From: Puffinus mauretanicus
Taxonomy: Eukaryota; Chordata; Aves; Procellariiformes; Procellariidae
Length of the DNA stretch: 64,000 bases
Direction: 5' to 3'
Assembly (NCBI GenBank): GCA_023333565.1
Contig: JAJKFH010002906.1
Location: 2,124,501 to 2,188,500, forward strand
The notes under the pieces were generated by a model. That model did not search any database. It was given only the letters and a program-made list of their open reading frames with translations, and was not told the DNA's origin. Numbering within the stretch: position 1 is the stretch's first letter; each line of letters starts with the position of its first letter. Shown in pieces: positions 27,456-37,660 of the stretch. The translations under genes were made by a program, and so were the position numbers.

Positions 27456-29102
27456 CATATAGAAGACCTTATAGACTGAGAATAACTAATATAGTAAGAA
27501 CTAGCACATCACACGTTGTACTCTGAATGAACATGTCTTGCAGTTTCTGTAAGTAAATGCTTTGAATTCAATGAATATGAGCCATCTGACTGATATTAAG
27601 AACAGAGCCTTAAGAGGCTGACAAGAAGAAGCAAATGCTGAAAGGGAGAAATATGTTGGCTAGAGAATAGGATGAGCATGTTATGTCTGAACTTTTCGTA
27701 AAAAGAAACTGATTGTCTGGGACGACACTGATGGATGGTAGTTTCTGAGAAAATTTAAGTATTTTTTACATTTAAAATATTTATGTTGGAAAAGTCTTGA
27801 CTATTCCAAATGGGAATAGGTAGTTCTGAGATTTGTAGGTGATGTATTATGCGTTAAAGAGCTTGCTAATTCCTGGTAATTTATTATGAATAATTAGTAT
27901 TGGCCTAAAAGTTGATGTAGTTTTGTTTATTTCTCTCCTTCAGTGTAAATAGTGTTTGCTCACCAAAAGCTGTCTCTGCTGTTAACTAACCCTACATAAA
28001 GCCTTTTAGCAGTGTCAATTTATTTTGTCCTCTGTGTAGTTATAGTGTCAGCAGCTTTCTGTTAGAAATTTTGTTTATTGAACCAATTTGGTAGAGGAAC
28101 ATAAAACAATCTCTTATGAGGAGTTTAATAATCTAATAGAAGCTCATTGTGTTTAAATAAATTTCAGTCTGCAATTCTTTCTGTTATAGGGCTGGTTTGG
28201 GGAGTTAGTACAGATGCCTGTAATCTCAATAATTTTTGCAAAGTTTTGTGAAGAAATTGGAGATGGGAGGAGTAGTAGATGATAAAACTGAGAGGAAAAG
28301 GTTTGGATTTCGGGTGGCCACCTGGATAGGCTCACCCCTTAGCACTGTTTTAAGAACAAAATGTGACATTATACTGAGTCTAAATATTGAAGAGGCAAGT
28401 CAGTAAGCATTACACTTCCATACTAATTTGATACATGAAGCAAGTCTTTATATTAAGTTTGCTTTAAGGTTGGTGGAAAATGTTTTAACACTCAGCACAC
28501 TTGATTTTTTCTTTTTTAAACTGGGGATAGCCTGGGAATCATTAAGTGCCAAATGCTTTCATCAAACCCATAAATAAAAGGGGATTCTATAGTAAATCCA
28601 TTTACTCTCAAGAGGTTTCAACAAAACGCATTTTCACTTATTCAAAGTGGAGGAATAAATCTGTAGCTCTCTTAAAAAGACTTACTTCACGGCCCTAGGA
28701 GGCAGACACAGTACTGGATTTAAAACAAAAGCTGTAACAAAAGCATCCTCACCAGGCTCAGTAAATTGTGGTAATGTTTTATAGGTCTGTAATACATCTG
28801 CATGTGAGAGCTATTCAGTTACCGCTCAACCTAGCAACATAGATAGCCTATGAGGGGAAAAATATGTGCTGTAGGGATGCTGATTTTTGATTAAATAAAT
28901 GCTGAGTGAATCAGCTTCTCGACTAAAAGGAAAAGCTATGCTTTGATAGCTGTGCTCGTGAGTTAGAAAATTACTTCTACAGCAATGGAAAGCATGAACA
29001 ACCAACTTGGTGTTTTACTTGTATTTAATCACACTATACTCTTCCTGAGTTGTCTTTCTTGTCACAGATCATCTTTATACATAAACACACTGGTAATTAA
29101 CC

Positions 29103-29720
29103 TTGCCTGACTTATTTAACAATGACACAGTTGCTGCCACAGTAGAGGCTTCTAGCTCGAACATGGGGCTGACGTTACTGAATAAATACAGCGACGGGAA
29201 GCTGGCTAGCTCTGGAGGTTGGCTCCTCCACCACATAATAATCCTGGATGACAGCCAGCAGGGAATATGGCTACATGCATCCATCTGTTGTCTTACGTCT
29301 TGGATATATGGACTCTTATATGGCTTTTGGTGGCAAAGACTACTTCTTTATGTATCTTTACCAAGCATTGGGGTGTCAGAAGCTAATTAACGACTAGTTC
29401 ATTTAGCGCAGAATATGGAAATATCTGCTCGTGTGTATTTTCTGAAAACTCCAGGCTACAGCATCTATCAGAACTCAGTTTTAGGGTTTTTAGTCAGTCA
29501 GGTAACTTATGGACCAGCATGGCGCTCGTTAGGCCGTTCACAAGCATCCCTCTCACTGTGGTGAGAGGGAGCAATCGAAATACTCCACAGAAACATACTT
29601 AATTAAATCCATACTGCTACAGTCATTTGACCAGTGATGTGTGGATCTGTGCTGCAGAATGCTACAGCCGTACAAGCAAGTCTTTCACGGGGTGATCAGT
29701 GTTCCTCCTCATCGGTGATA
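29103..29720. other. CpG-enriched single-copy segment with perfect hairpin
   Basis: I count 15 CpG dinucleotides between 29158 and 29713, about one per 37 bases; the kilobase to its left has about five. A plus-strand frame runs from 29103 to 29390, stops once (TAA), and reopens in the same frame for about 56 codons to a TGA near 29561. The peptide is not recognised. A perfect 10-bp inverted repeat sits at 29547-29570. The segment could be a conserved regulatory element, a locally hypomethylated region, or a degraded coding relic. The sequence alone does not decide. Confidence 0.4.
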
Positions 29721-32700
29721 GTGTTCACTAGTGGAAATTAAAATGTTCTTGTCATTCTGATCTTACAATCTAAAAATACAACATACTTGGAAATGGTACT
29801 AAAGAAAGAATAGGCAAAGTATCTGGACTTCTTTTCTCTCTGTTGTTTGTAAGTTAGATGAAAATAAAGACCTTCCAGTGTTTTAAATTTCAGCTATTTT
29901 TATGAGAAGTTATTGTAAAGAATCACTAGAAACCAAACTTATTATAATTTAAAGTCTGTATTACTTGCAGAAAACACACTTTTTTCTGGTGGAAAATTGG
30001 TTTTTTTTCAGATTGTTTGAAAGAGAGAGTTTGAATCAGTATTATGCATAGTATATAAAAAATACGAATGAACTACAAAGTTAGCAGTGTAATCTTTATA
30101 TATAAAATTACTTTTAAACATATCATACATAAGACCAAATAAAATTAGGAGTGAGAATTTCTGATTGTTTGGGTTTTTTTCTTCCCCCCCTCCCTGAATC
30201 TATGGTTTCCAGATGTGTGGGATCAACAATAATCTTGCCAGGTTTGATGATGTGTTGTGGCTGAAGGCTTGAGGCTTTAAAGATACATGTTGCGTGCAGC
30301 AAAGAGGACAGCAAGGAACTTGCTAAGAATGGCTGAAAACATTAATGCTTAGAGCTCAAAATCAAACTTACAAAGGTTTCTGAGAATGGCATAGGAATCG
30401 TTATATTTATTGTAAGTAATATTTGAAGCTGGCAACATTGTAAGAGAAGATAGTATATAAAACTTCCATTGCTTCAAAATGTGTTACACTCTGAGTTCAT
30501 TTACAGTATGTAGGCTGAACTAAGAGGACAGGGACAGGATCCTTTTTAATGGATATTGTTTCATTGAAACTCATGGTTTCTATTATTTGCTGATATTCTG
30601 CACTTTATATGTAAATGACTTTACAGTTTCACCTGCAAATAAAAATGTATAGTTGCAAAACAAAACAAAAAAATCCCCAACTTGATAATATTCCGAAGAT
30701 TTAGCAAGTTGTGTAGATATGTCATACTAGGATTGTAATTCAGCTAGCTCCACAGAAAATGTTGTAGACATTTTTGGTATAATTATATTATTCACTTGAA
30801 GGTATGTTTAGACTTTGTTGTTAGACAGATTCTGATAATACAGCCCAGTGCAGCGATTTTAAGAATGAGAATAGGCATTGTATTTAGGATCAGTTTTTGC
30901 CCAGAAAATATTAATGTGGCTTCCTCACAGAAGTCACAGGCACAGCACAAGGAACAGTCTTTCAATAAGAAATTACTCTGAGTCCACAGTCAGGAGCTAG
31001 GGAGGTTTGATGAGAATGGAAATAAGAAAGAACAGAAATGGATTAATTGCTTGTGTCAGCACTAGACTGAAAAAAAAAAAAGCTTCCATGCTTGGCTTCA
31101 AATTAAAATTCAATTTCTTCAAAATAGTAGTAATGAATTATTAAGTGAGTAAATGGTTTAATTCTTTCTTAAGCAACAAAAACATTTTGGTGTTGACAGT
31201 GTCTTTGAGGCTTGAAAGGAAAAAGCATGACTTAATTCCAGCAGTGATAAATAACAAGTCCGAACATAAGTTTCCTAATCACATCTACAGAGTATTTTCA
31301 CATACATTTGGTTAAGAACTATTTCTAAGGGAGGTAGATTTCCTTTCCCCATCCTGTGTAATGATGTTATTTCTTCTCCTACAGAAACAGTAGATAAGCA
31401 GTGCTCAGAACATCCTCAGTATTACTTCGAATATTGTGGGTAAGCTTTTAAATGTGCTTAGGTTTTTGTGCTCATCCACCTGTACAAAACAAAACTAATG
31501 CTTTTCTCCTTGAAAGAATAGGTATAGGGCTAATACAGCAGGTAATTCCTAATTCCCAATCCCTAAGACTTTGCCTACCCCTTTCTAAGGAAGTTCTGCA
31601 TTCATTCCCACTGAAAATCAGTCCAAAGTGTCTATGTAACTTCATTACGCTGTCTTGAGAAACTCAGACTGTGATGAATTGAATCTTCTGTCTTTTCCTC
31701 ACAGTAACTGAATGATAATTGCAATTACTCCTGGCTTTTGGGCTATTCAGTGGATGTCTCTGAGGTCTTGAAGTCATGAACCTTGGCTTGGTTGTGTACA
31801 AAGAACAGTTGGGTCTTGAGCTGTGAAACTTTAGTTACATACTCAGACACCAAGGAAAGTAGGCTGTCATTCCCTGTGGGGAAGGGACAGCTGGACTCTC
31901 TTCAGTTTCACAAGCCAAATTCATGTCAAATCATGTGAAATACAGCTAATTCGCACAATGACAATTTCCTAAACATTTATTCCCTATTTCTCCCCACCTC
32001 CCCCCCCAAAATCAGGGAAGTTCTGATGGAGTGATTTGTAAATCTTGTGGGGAGAAGAGGACTTGGAGGACCAGATAGCTCAGAGCACTGAGAGTAGACC
32101 ACAGGGTGTCCTATTTAGATTCAAATCTGCTGTTACATTTGTAAGTCTATATGCCAGCCATGTAAGAGGGAGGACATATGTAACAAACATTCATCTATTT
32201 TTGCCTATACATTTGTTCCTATATTAAATTTTTGATGCCTTGCTGACTTGGCCTAGTTGAGGTACTTAGACCATCTTAAAAATTGATATGTACTGCTGCT
32301 TTCTCTAATACTTTTCTTGCCATAGGAAATGTCTTAGGCTTTCTATGCTGTTGTCTATACCAATTGATTTTATTTAGCTTAATTAAAGTTTATGACTGTT
32401 GCTTTGAAGAAAATAAAATCACAGCTGAATTGGTTGTAAAATATCTGAGGTGAGAGGATATGGCAGTAACTGCAGAAATTTAGGTTTCCTCAAATTCAGT
32501 GAGACTATGCAGAATATAAAAAAGAAAGTATCTGTACAGAATTGGGGGTCTACTGGAGTAGATGCTCTAGACTAGTGGGAAGACTGCTCAAAACAACACT
32601 ACTGGGAAGCTAACTTGACTCCAACAGAAAATACTCTGTCCTGAATGATGCTGGTAAAAATAAGCCTGAACTGAGTTCACCACCAGAGTTACAAAACCTT

Positions 32701-34351
32701 CCAGCAGATCAGAAGAGATCATCATTGTCCTGCAGCATAATGTGCAGAGAGGTAATGAAGATCCAAACTCTGCTGATGTGAATAAAATTCCAGGCACTGT
32801 GATGAGATGTTCAGTTCAGGCTTTTAAGTACTGCTGCAAAGTGTTCATACATGATCAACCAGGATATAGCTCTAGTAAAATGTGATGTGACTAAGGCACT
32901 TGAATTTGCAGTCCTTCCTTGCCTAGCTTGAAATGTAGATATAATAGCAAATAAATATTTTCCCTTTTTTTTTTTTTTAAAAAAAAAAGATTTGCCTGAC
33001 TCCATTTGCCAAGGAAGTCCCCCTTGTTAAAGAAAGGTGAACACACTTTTTATTTTGTTCCTCCAGAAGATAATTATTGGTATGGCTTTACCGACATTCA
33101 CATGCAGACCTTTGTTTTTGTAGGGAGTCCCTCTGAACTTGGTAATTAAACAATGGAGAATGTATATCAGATACCAACCATAGGTTAATCTGCCATATGC
33201 TAGCAACTTTCATTGCCTCAAACCAGTTCATGTTTTTTTTTTCCCTGCAACGTTTTAAAGTACAACTTGATTTTAAATGCACTTTTTTTTTCTCTTGGAC
33301 AGATATTGTTTCATTCTTAATACAGTAGGTGATCAATTAAAAGTCTTTGTGAGCTTCTTGCCATAGAAAAATAAAGAAGAAATCTACAACAAAATGTGAG
33401 ATTGGTGTTGTGACTGACAGTTTTATTAATAAGATGATATGAGAGCAATCTTGGAATTCGGAGCAATACACTGCTAGGGCTCCTGCTCCCTGTGGTCAAG
33501 AAAGATGTATAAATCTTAAAAATTAAATTCTTTACATTCTTGAGACTAAGTTGAAAACAGCACTTTGTATTCAGGCCCATTTTGGCTTTGACTGATTAAA
33601 CAAGTGTTGCATACAGTATCATGTGAATACATAAACCAGTAAGCTTTTCTCAGCCTCATATATGCTTCTGCCACCAGTCTCCCATAACAACTTCATCAAT
33701 ATGACTCGTTACCAACAACCAGATCAGCTGTGTGCAGCAATAAATAAATATTTCATAATCAACCACAGAAATAGATACTGTAAGCTCTTTGAATATGATG
33801 AATGTGGGCATTCTGCATCTTTGTACAGTTGCGTTCTCTGATAAGTGCAACATAGATATACCTATAAATGTTAGCGATAATACAAATAACTATAATCAGT
33901 TCAAATATTCAGGCTGTTTCAGAGTAATTTCAGATGTGCTCTGTGCTCAGTTGTGAGTTCAGCTGGTGTAAAATGTCACACTTCTGTCACTTTCTGTTAT
34001 TTTGCATTTGCAACAGCAGAAGGTTTGAATCAGGTTCTTAGCTAGTTTGAATATTTCAACCATATTTTATATGGAGAAATATTCATATAACATCACAACT
34101 CAGTTCTTGGAAAACTCTACAATGGAGTATGAATAGTTTCCAAAAAGAAACTTGACCCTTGATTAGATGTAATATGATTGATTGTCTAATATGTCAAGAA
34201 CTAAAATTGTGATGTTCTTAATCACAAAACACTTAATTCAAAACATTCCTACATCCAAAGGGCATTTTTTGAACAGATATTTCGGCAAAGATTTGGCTAA
34301 TAATTATCAAGGTTGTGTAGCAGTGGTTTTCAAAGACTAGTCAATAGAGGC
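29721..34351. other. Single-copy non-coding DNA
   Basis: No gene recognised. Contains an A12 run at 31070-31081, a T14A10 tract at 32965-32988, and a possible but unsupported mini-exon at 31385-31439. Confidence 0.55.
32965..32988. repeat. T14A10 tract
   Basis: Fourteen T directly followed by ten A, forming a perfect self-complementary core of ten T/A pairs. Confidence 0.85.
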
Positions 34352-34386
34352 AAAAAAAAAAAAAAACAACAAAAACAACCAACAAA
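34352..34386. repeat. A/C-rich low-complexity tract
   Basis: A15 run followed by caacaaaaacaaccaacaaa, of the same type as the tracts at 16876 and 25462. Confidence 0.8.
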
Positions 34387-36427
34387 TCTTAGGCAAGATA
34401 TTTCATTTCTATGGATTTCACATCCAGTTTTGTATCACACCTATCACATTAAACCTATACAATAAGATATGTAGATAGTCACACCTATGTTAAAGCAGTT
34501 TTATATAAAACCTAGCAGTATAGTTACTTCTCAGTTAAGCTAAGAAATCAGATTTTTTTAAAAAAGGATTTATTTTGGGGAAGACATCTTCCACCACTCC
34601 CATGCTGTGCTCATTTCAGAGGAGACAGGATCAACTTCTGCTATGAGATCTGTTAAATACAGCTTTGCAAAACTTTGGGAATGAAGCTGAAAATTATGGG
34701 TCTTAGGGACTGCTATTGTAACCAGTGCTTGCACAGCCAGGAAGAAGAGATTTCTTGTCTTAATCTGTACACATTCATTATAAATGGTCTTGAACAGATA
34801 ATCAGAGAAGTCTATGCTTTTGTTCAAGAATAGGGAAGTTTAAAAATACTGGGAGGAATATAATGAATTCTTTCTCCTACATCTTTGATAGCCTCTTTGA
34901 TAGCTGAAAGGAAGCTATGAGCTATCCTTTCCTTTCACAAAGTAAGTGGGCAATTAAACTCCATCTGAATAATTCAGATGCACAGCATGGATTCCAGTAT
35001 AGACTTTTCTGAACAATTTCAAATCAGAATGAAAATCACTAATTTCTGTTTTTCATTGTAACTTTTCAACAGTAGAGTGTGAAAATCACAATAGAAATCA
35101 ACTGTGCATTGCATACCCTACACAATTTCTTGGGGTGAACAGGGTTGTGATACTTATCATCTTACTTTGCTCAACGTTTCTTCAGTGTTGAATTGCATAT
35201 TGTAAACTGAACTGCTTCATCAGTAATTTTGTATTATTTTATAAAAGGAGTGCAATCGGAAACAAATGGTATTATTTGAAAGTTGATTTTATTGTTTCAC
35301 AAATAAAGGAGAATGCCCAGCACTTAAAAACAGAACTGATGAAGAGCTACATATCATGGTCATCACAGCATCGCTAGAAGATGGATAGTACGGGTTTTGA
35401 ATGTCTCGACAGTAGCATTACTACTGGATTTCTTTGGTGCAGAAAAGAAAGCCTTGTTCAACCAGAACTCTGCAGCGGGACTCTGCTCTGTGTATGACCA
35501 CTCTGCCTGGTGGTAGAGTGCCTAATCCCTTCACAGCCCATTGGCAGGCAGAATAAACACTGTGAGTAATCAGCAGAAATAGCCCATGGAAGAAGGAAAA
35601 TATGATGACTTTTTTTCCCAACCAGGAGGACAGAAGTTTATGATGTCGTAAGGTACAATTTATACCTTACTAAACATGACCTTCGATGTTTGAATCCCTT
35701 TTCCTGATTCGCTACTTCCTGCCTTCACATTTACCCTTCAGGTTCCTCATCTTTTGAGTTTGTTTCTCTTGGGTGGTCACCATCTTGGGATAATAGCATT
35801 ATTCTTGATTTAAAAAAACAACTGACCAATCAAACATGTATCTGTTGCCTCATGTTAAGTAAATTTCCTATTCAAACTGTTAAGAGTATGCGGCTGCTGC
35901 TATCATTGTTACTATTTCTTCCCTTGCTGTTATGGTTTAAGGTGAGACACCATCCTCCACCCACTTAATTATTGAGGTAATCATTGCTTAGATGAATAGG
36001 CCATTACTTACGCAAATAAATTTGAATTGGGACCCTGTAGACTTCTGGCCTTGTACACTGCCTCATTGCCCAAATAATGTACATGCATTGATCTTTTGAA
36101 AACTGAAGATGGCTATGTGATATGTTTCTTTGTGGGCTGTTTGAGCACAGTTCATTGGCCCTGAGTTCTTATTTTTAAAAATTTTGAACATGTTTACAAC
36201 ACTAGGTGCCTATAGTTCCACATAAGCTTGCATGTTTTGAATACCTACTTGGAATTGGGTAAGACTCAAGTCTTGCTTAAAAAGCTTGTTTGATTAGTTT
36301 TTGCAAATAATTTTAAGTGTGTATTTGTTCTTAAAGCCTGCTCTTTAGACAAAAATTCTTTATAGCTTAGTCATTCATGATGGAAAGGAAAGATCAAAAG
36401 ACTACAGAGGAGAAAATGCTTGACTTT
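34387..36427. other. Single-copy non-coding DNA
   Basis: No gene or repeat recognised. Confidence 0.55.
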
Positions 36428-36620
36428 GTGGTCAAAGTGTTGGATTGAGTCTCAGGAGACCTGGAGTCTTGGCTGGGCCACAGACTTCCTGTATGGACCT
36501 TCTATCTTGGTTCCTTCTTCCATAAAATAGAGGTAAAAATATTGCCCTGTCACAAGATCTGGGAGGAAATATTTTTGATGTGGTTTTAATGGTAAGGAAA
36601 AAGGGGTCTATGGTAAATAA
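36428..36620 (+). mobile_element. MIR-type (CORE-SINE) relic
   Basis: Ancient tRNA-derived SINE in plus orientation. The matches to the MIR consensus run in the right order: gtcaaagtgttggattg (consensus of the type ggttaaagcattggactg), tctcaggagacctgga, ggctgggccacagactt, a 'cctgtatggacctt' block, 'ttccttcttccataaaat' (consensus tttcctcatctgtaaaat), and a degraded 'gccctgtcacaag' end. About 25 bases of the consensus between the 'tgtgaccttggg' and 'cagtttcctc' blocks look deleted. It lies about 100 bp left of a CR1 insertion. Divergence is high, as expected for an element that predates the amniote radiation. The right boundary is uncertain by about 40 bp. Confidence 0.75.
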
Positions 36621-36726
36621 CTGAACATGGAAGTGAACACAACTAAAGTTTGAAATCAGTAGTTTAATAAAGCATTTGTCCAACTCTGTCATGTATTTTT
36701 ACTTGCCTGTTGCTGTGGCATGCAAA

Positions 36727-37365
36727 AATCATAGAATAGAATAGTTTGGGTTGGAAGGGATCTTTAAGGGTCATCTAGTCCAATCCCCCTGCCGTGGGCA
36801 GGGACATCTTCAACTAGATCAGGTTGCTCAGAGCCCCGTCCAGCCTGACCTTGAATGTTCCCAGGGATGGGGCATCTACCACGTCCCTGGGCAATCTGTT
36901 CCAGTATTTCGCCACCCTCATTGTAAAAAATTTCTTCCTTATATCTAGTCTGAATCTACCCTCTTTTAGTTTAAAACCATTCCCCCTTGTCGTGTTGCAA
37001 CAGGCCCTGCTAAAAACTTTGCCGCCATCTTTCTTATAAGCCCCCTTTAAGTACTGAAAGGCTGCAATAAGGTGTCCCCGAAGCCTTCTCTTCTCCAGGC
37101 TGAATAACCCCAACTCTCTCAGCCTTTCTTCACAGGAGAGGTGTTCCACCCCCCTGATCATTTTTGTGGCCCTCCTCTGGACCTGCTCCAACAGGTCCAT
37201 GTGTTTCTTGTGCTGAGGGCTCCAGAGCTGGACGCAGTACTCCAGGTGGGGTCTCTCCAGAGCAGAGTAGAGGGGCAGAATCACCTCCCACGACCTGCTG
37301 GCCACGCTTCTTTTGATGCAGCCTGGGATACAGTTGGCCTTCTGGGCTGCGAGCACACGTTGCTG
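36727..37365 (-). mobile_element. CR1 LINE copy, 5'-truncated, relatively young
   Basis: The plus strand opens with the reversed CR1 3' end (catagaatagaatag, then tttgggttggaaggg), followed by the 3' untranslated region and the C-terminal end of ORF2 on the minus strand. About 640 bp are present. The right edge falls inside ORF2 near 'gcacacgttgctg'. The ORF2 frame is open from the truncation point to its natural stop, so this copy is much less decayed than the one at 731-1835. No convincing target-site duplication was found; an octamer gttgctgt occurs near both ends but partly inside the element. It cannot be mobile because it lacks the endonuclease and the RT catalytic motifs. Confidence 0.95.
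36814..37365 (-). pseudogene. CR1 ORF2 C-terminal fragment, frame still open
   Basis: About 184 codons of the last part of the CR1 ORF2 protein, downstream of the RT catalytic core. Landmarks in order are SVASRS, ILPLYSALERPHLEYCVQLW, QRRATKMI, ERLRELGLFSLEKRRLRG, TRGNG, and WNRLPRDVVDAPSLGTFK, ending with a TAG stop at 36814-36816. These are the standard CR1 thumb and C-terminal landmarks. There is no start codon of its own; the frame continues past the element edge to an in-frame ATG at 37390-37392 by chance. The fragment has no catalytic aspartates and is not expected to be a functional protein. Confidence 0.9.
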
Positions 37366-37615
37366 TTGGGCAACGCATTGCATGTTAGGCAATGACCTAA
37401 TTTGAGTTTTGTATTAACTGTATGGCTTAAAAGGAGGAAAAAAGACAACTGTTTTGCATCCCGAGTTAATGCTATTAATGAGTTTGCAATAGAACTGCAA
37501 CTCTTTGTCCTTTAATCACAGCTAAGGTACTTGCTCATGAAAATTTGCTACCTGGCAACTCTGTTCTTTCCTTTCTGTTCCTGGCTGATATTCCTGAATC
37601 AGAGCTAAAAGCAAA

Positions 37616-37660
37616 TCTTTTTTTTTCTTTTTTTCTTTTTTTTTCTTTTTTCATTTTTCC
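37616..37660. repeat. Polypyrimidine (TnC) tract
   Basis: About 45 bases of T runs of 7 to 9 separated by single C, a pure pyrimidine stretch apart from one A near its end. Confidence 0.85.

Larger units (their letters stand above)
25548..29102. other. Single-copy non-coding DNA
   Basis: No gene recognised. T runs lie at 27164-27189 and 27442-27455. A perfect inverted repeat CTATTCC/GGAATAG lies at 27801-27819, followed by AT-rich sequence with several ATTA and TAAT cores up to about 27920. Confidence 0.5.

Noticed and set aside
34321..34345. Sequence cagtggttttcaaagact, similar to a hAT (Charlie) terminal inverted repeat
   Set aside because: Only one end is seen, there is no matching inverted end or 8-bp duplication, and the adjacent sequence is a poly(A) tract.
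36709..37368. Octamer gttgctgt near both ends of the CR1 as a target duplication
   Set aside because: The right copy lies partly inside the CR1 consensus and the left copy is about ten bases from the element end, so it is probably coincidence.
36824..37395. Plus-strand frames opposite the CR1 at 36727-37365
   Set aside because: They are shadows of the real ORF2 fragment on the minus strand.
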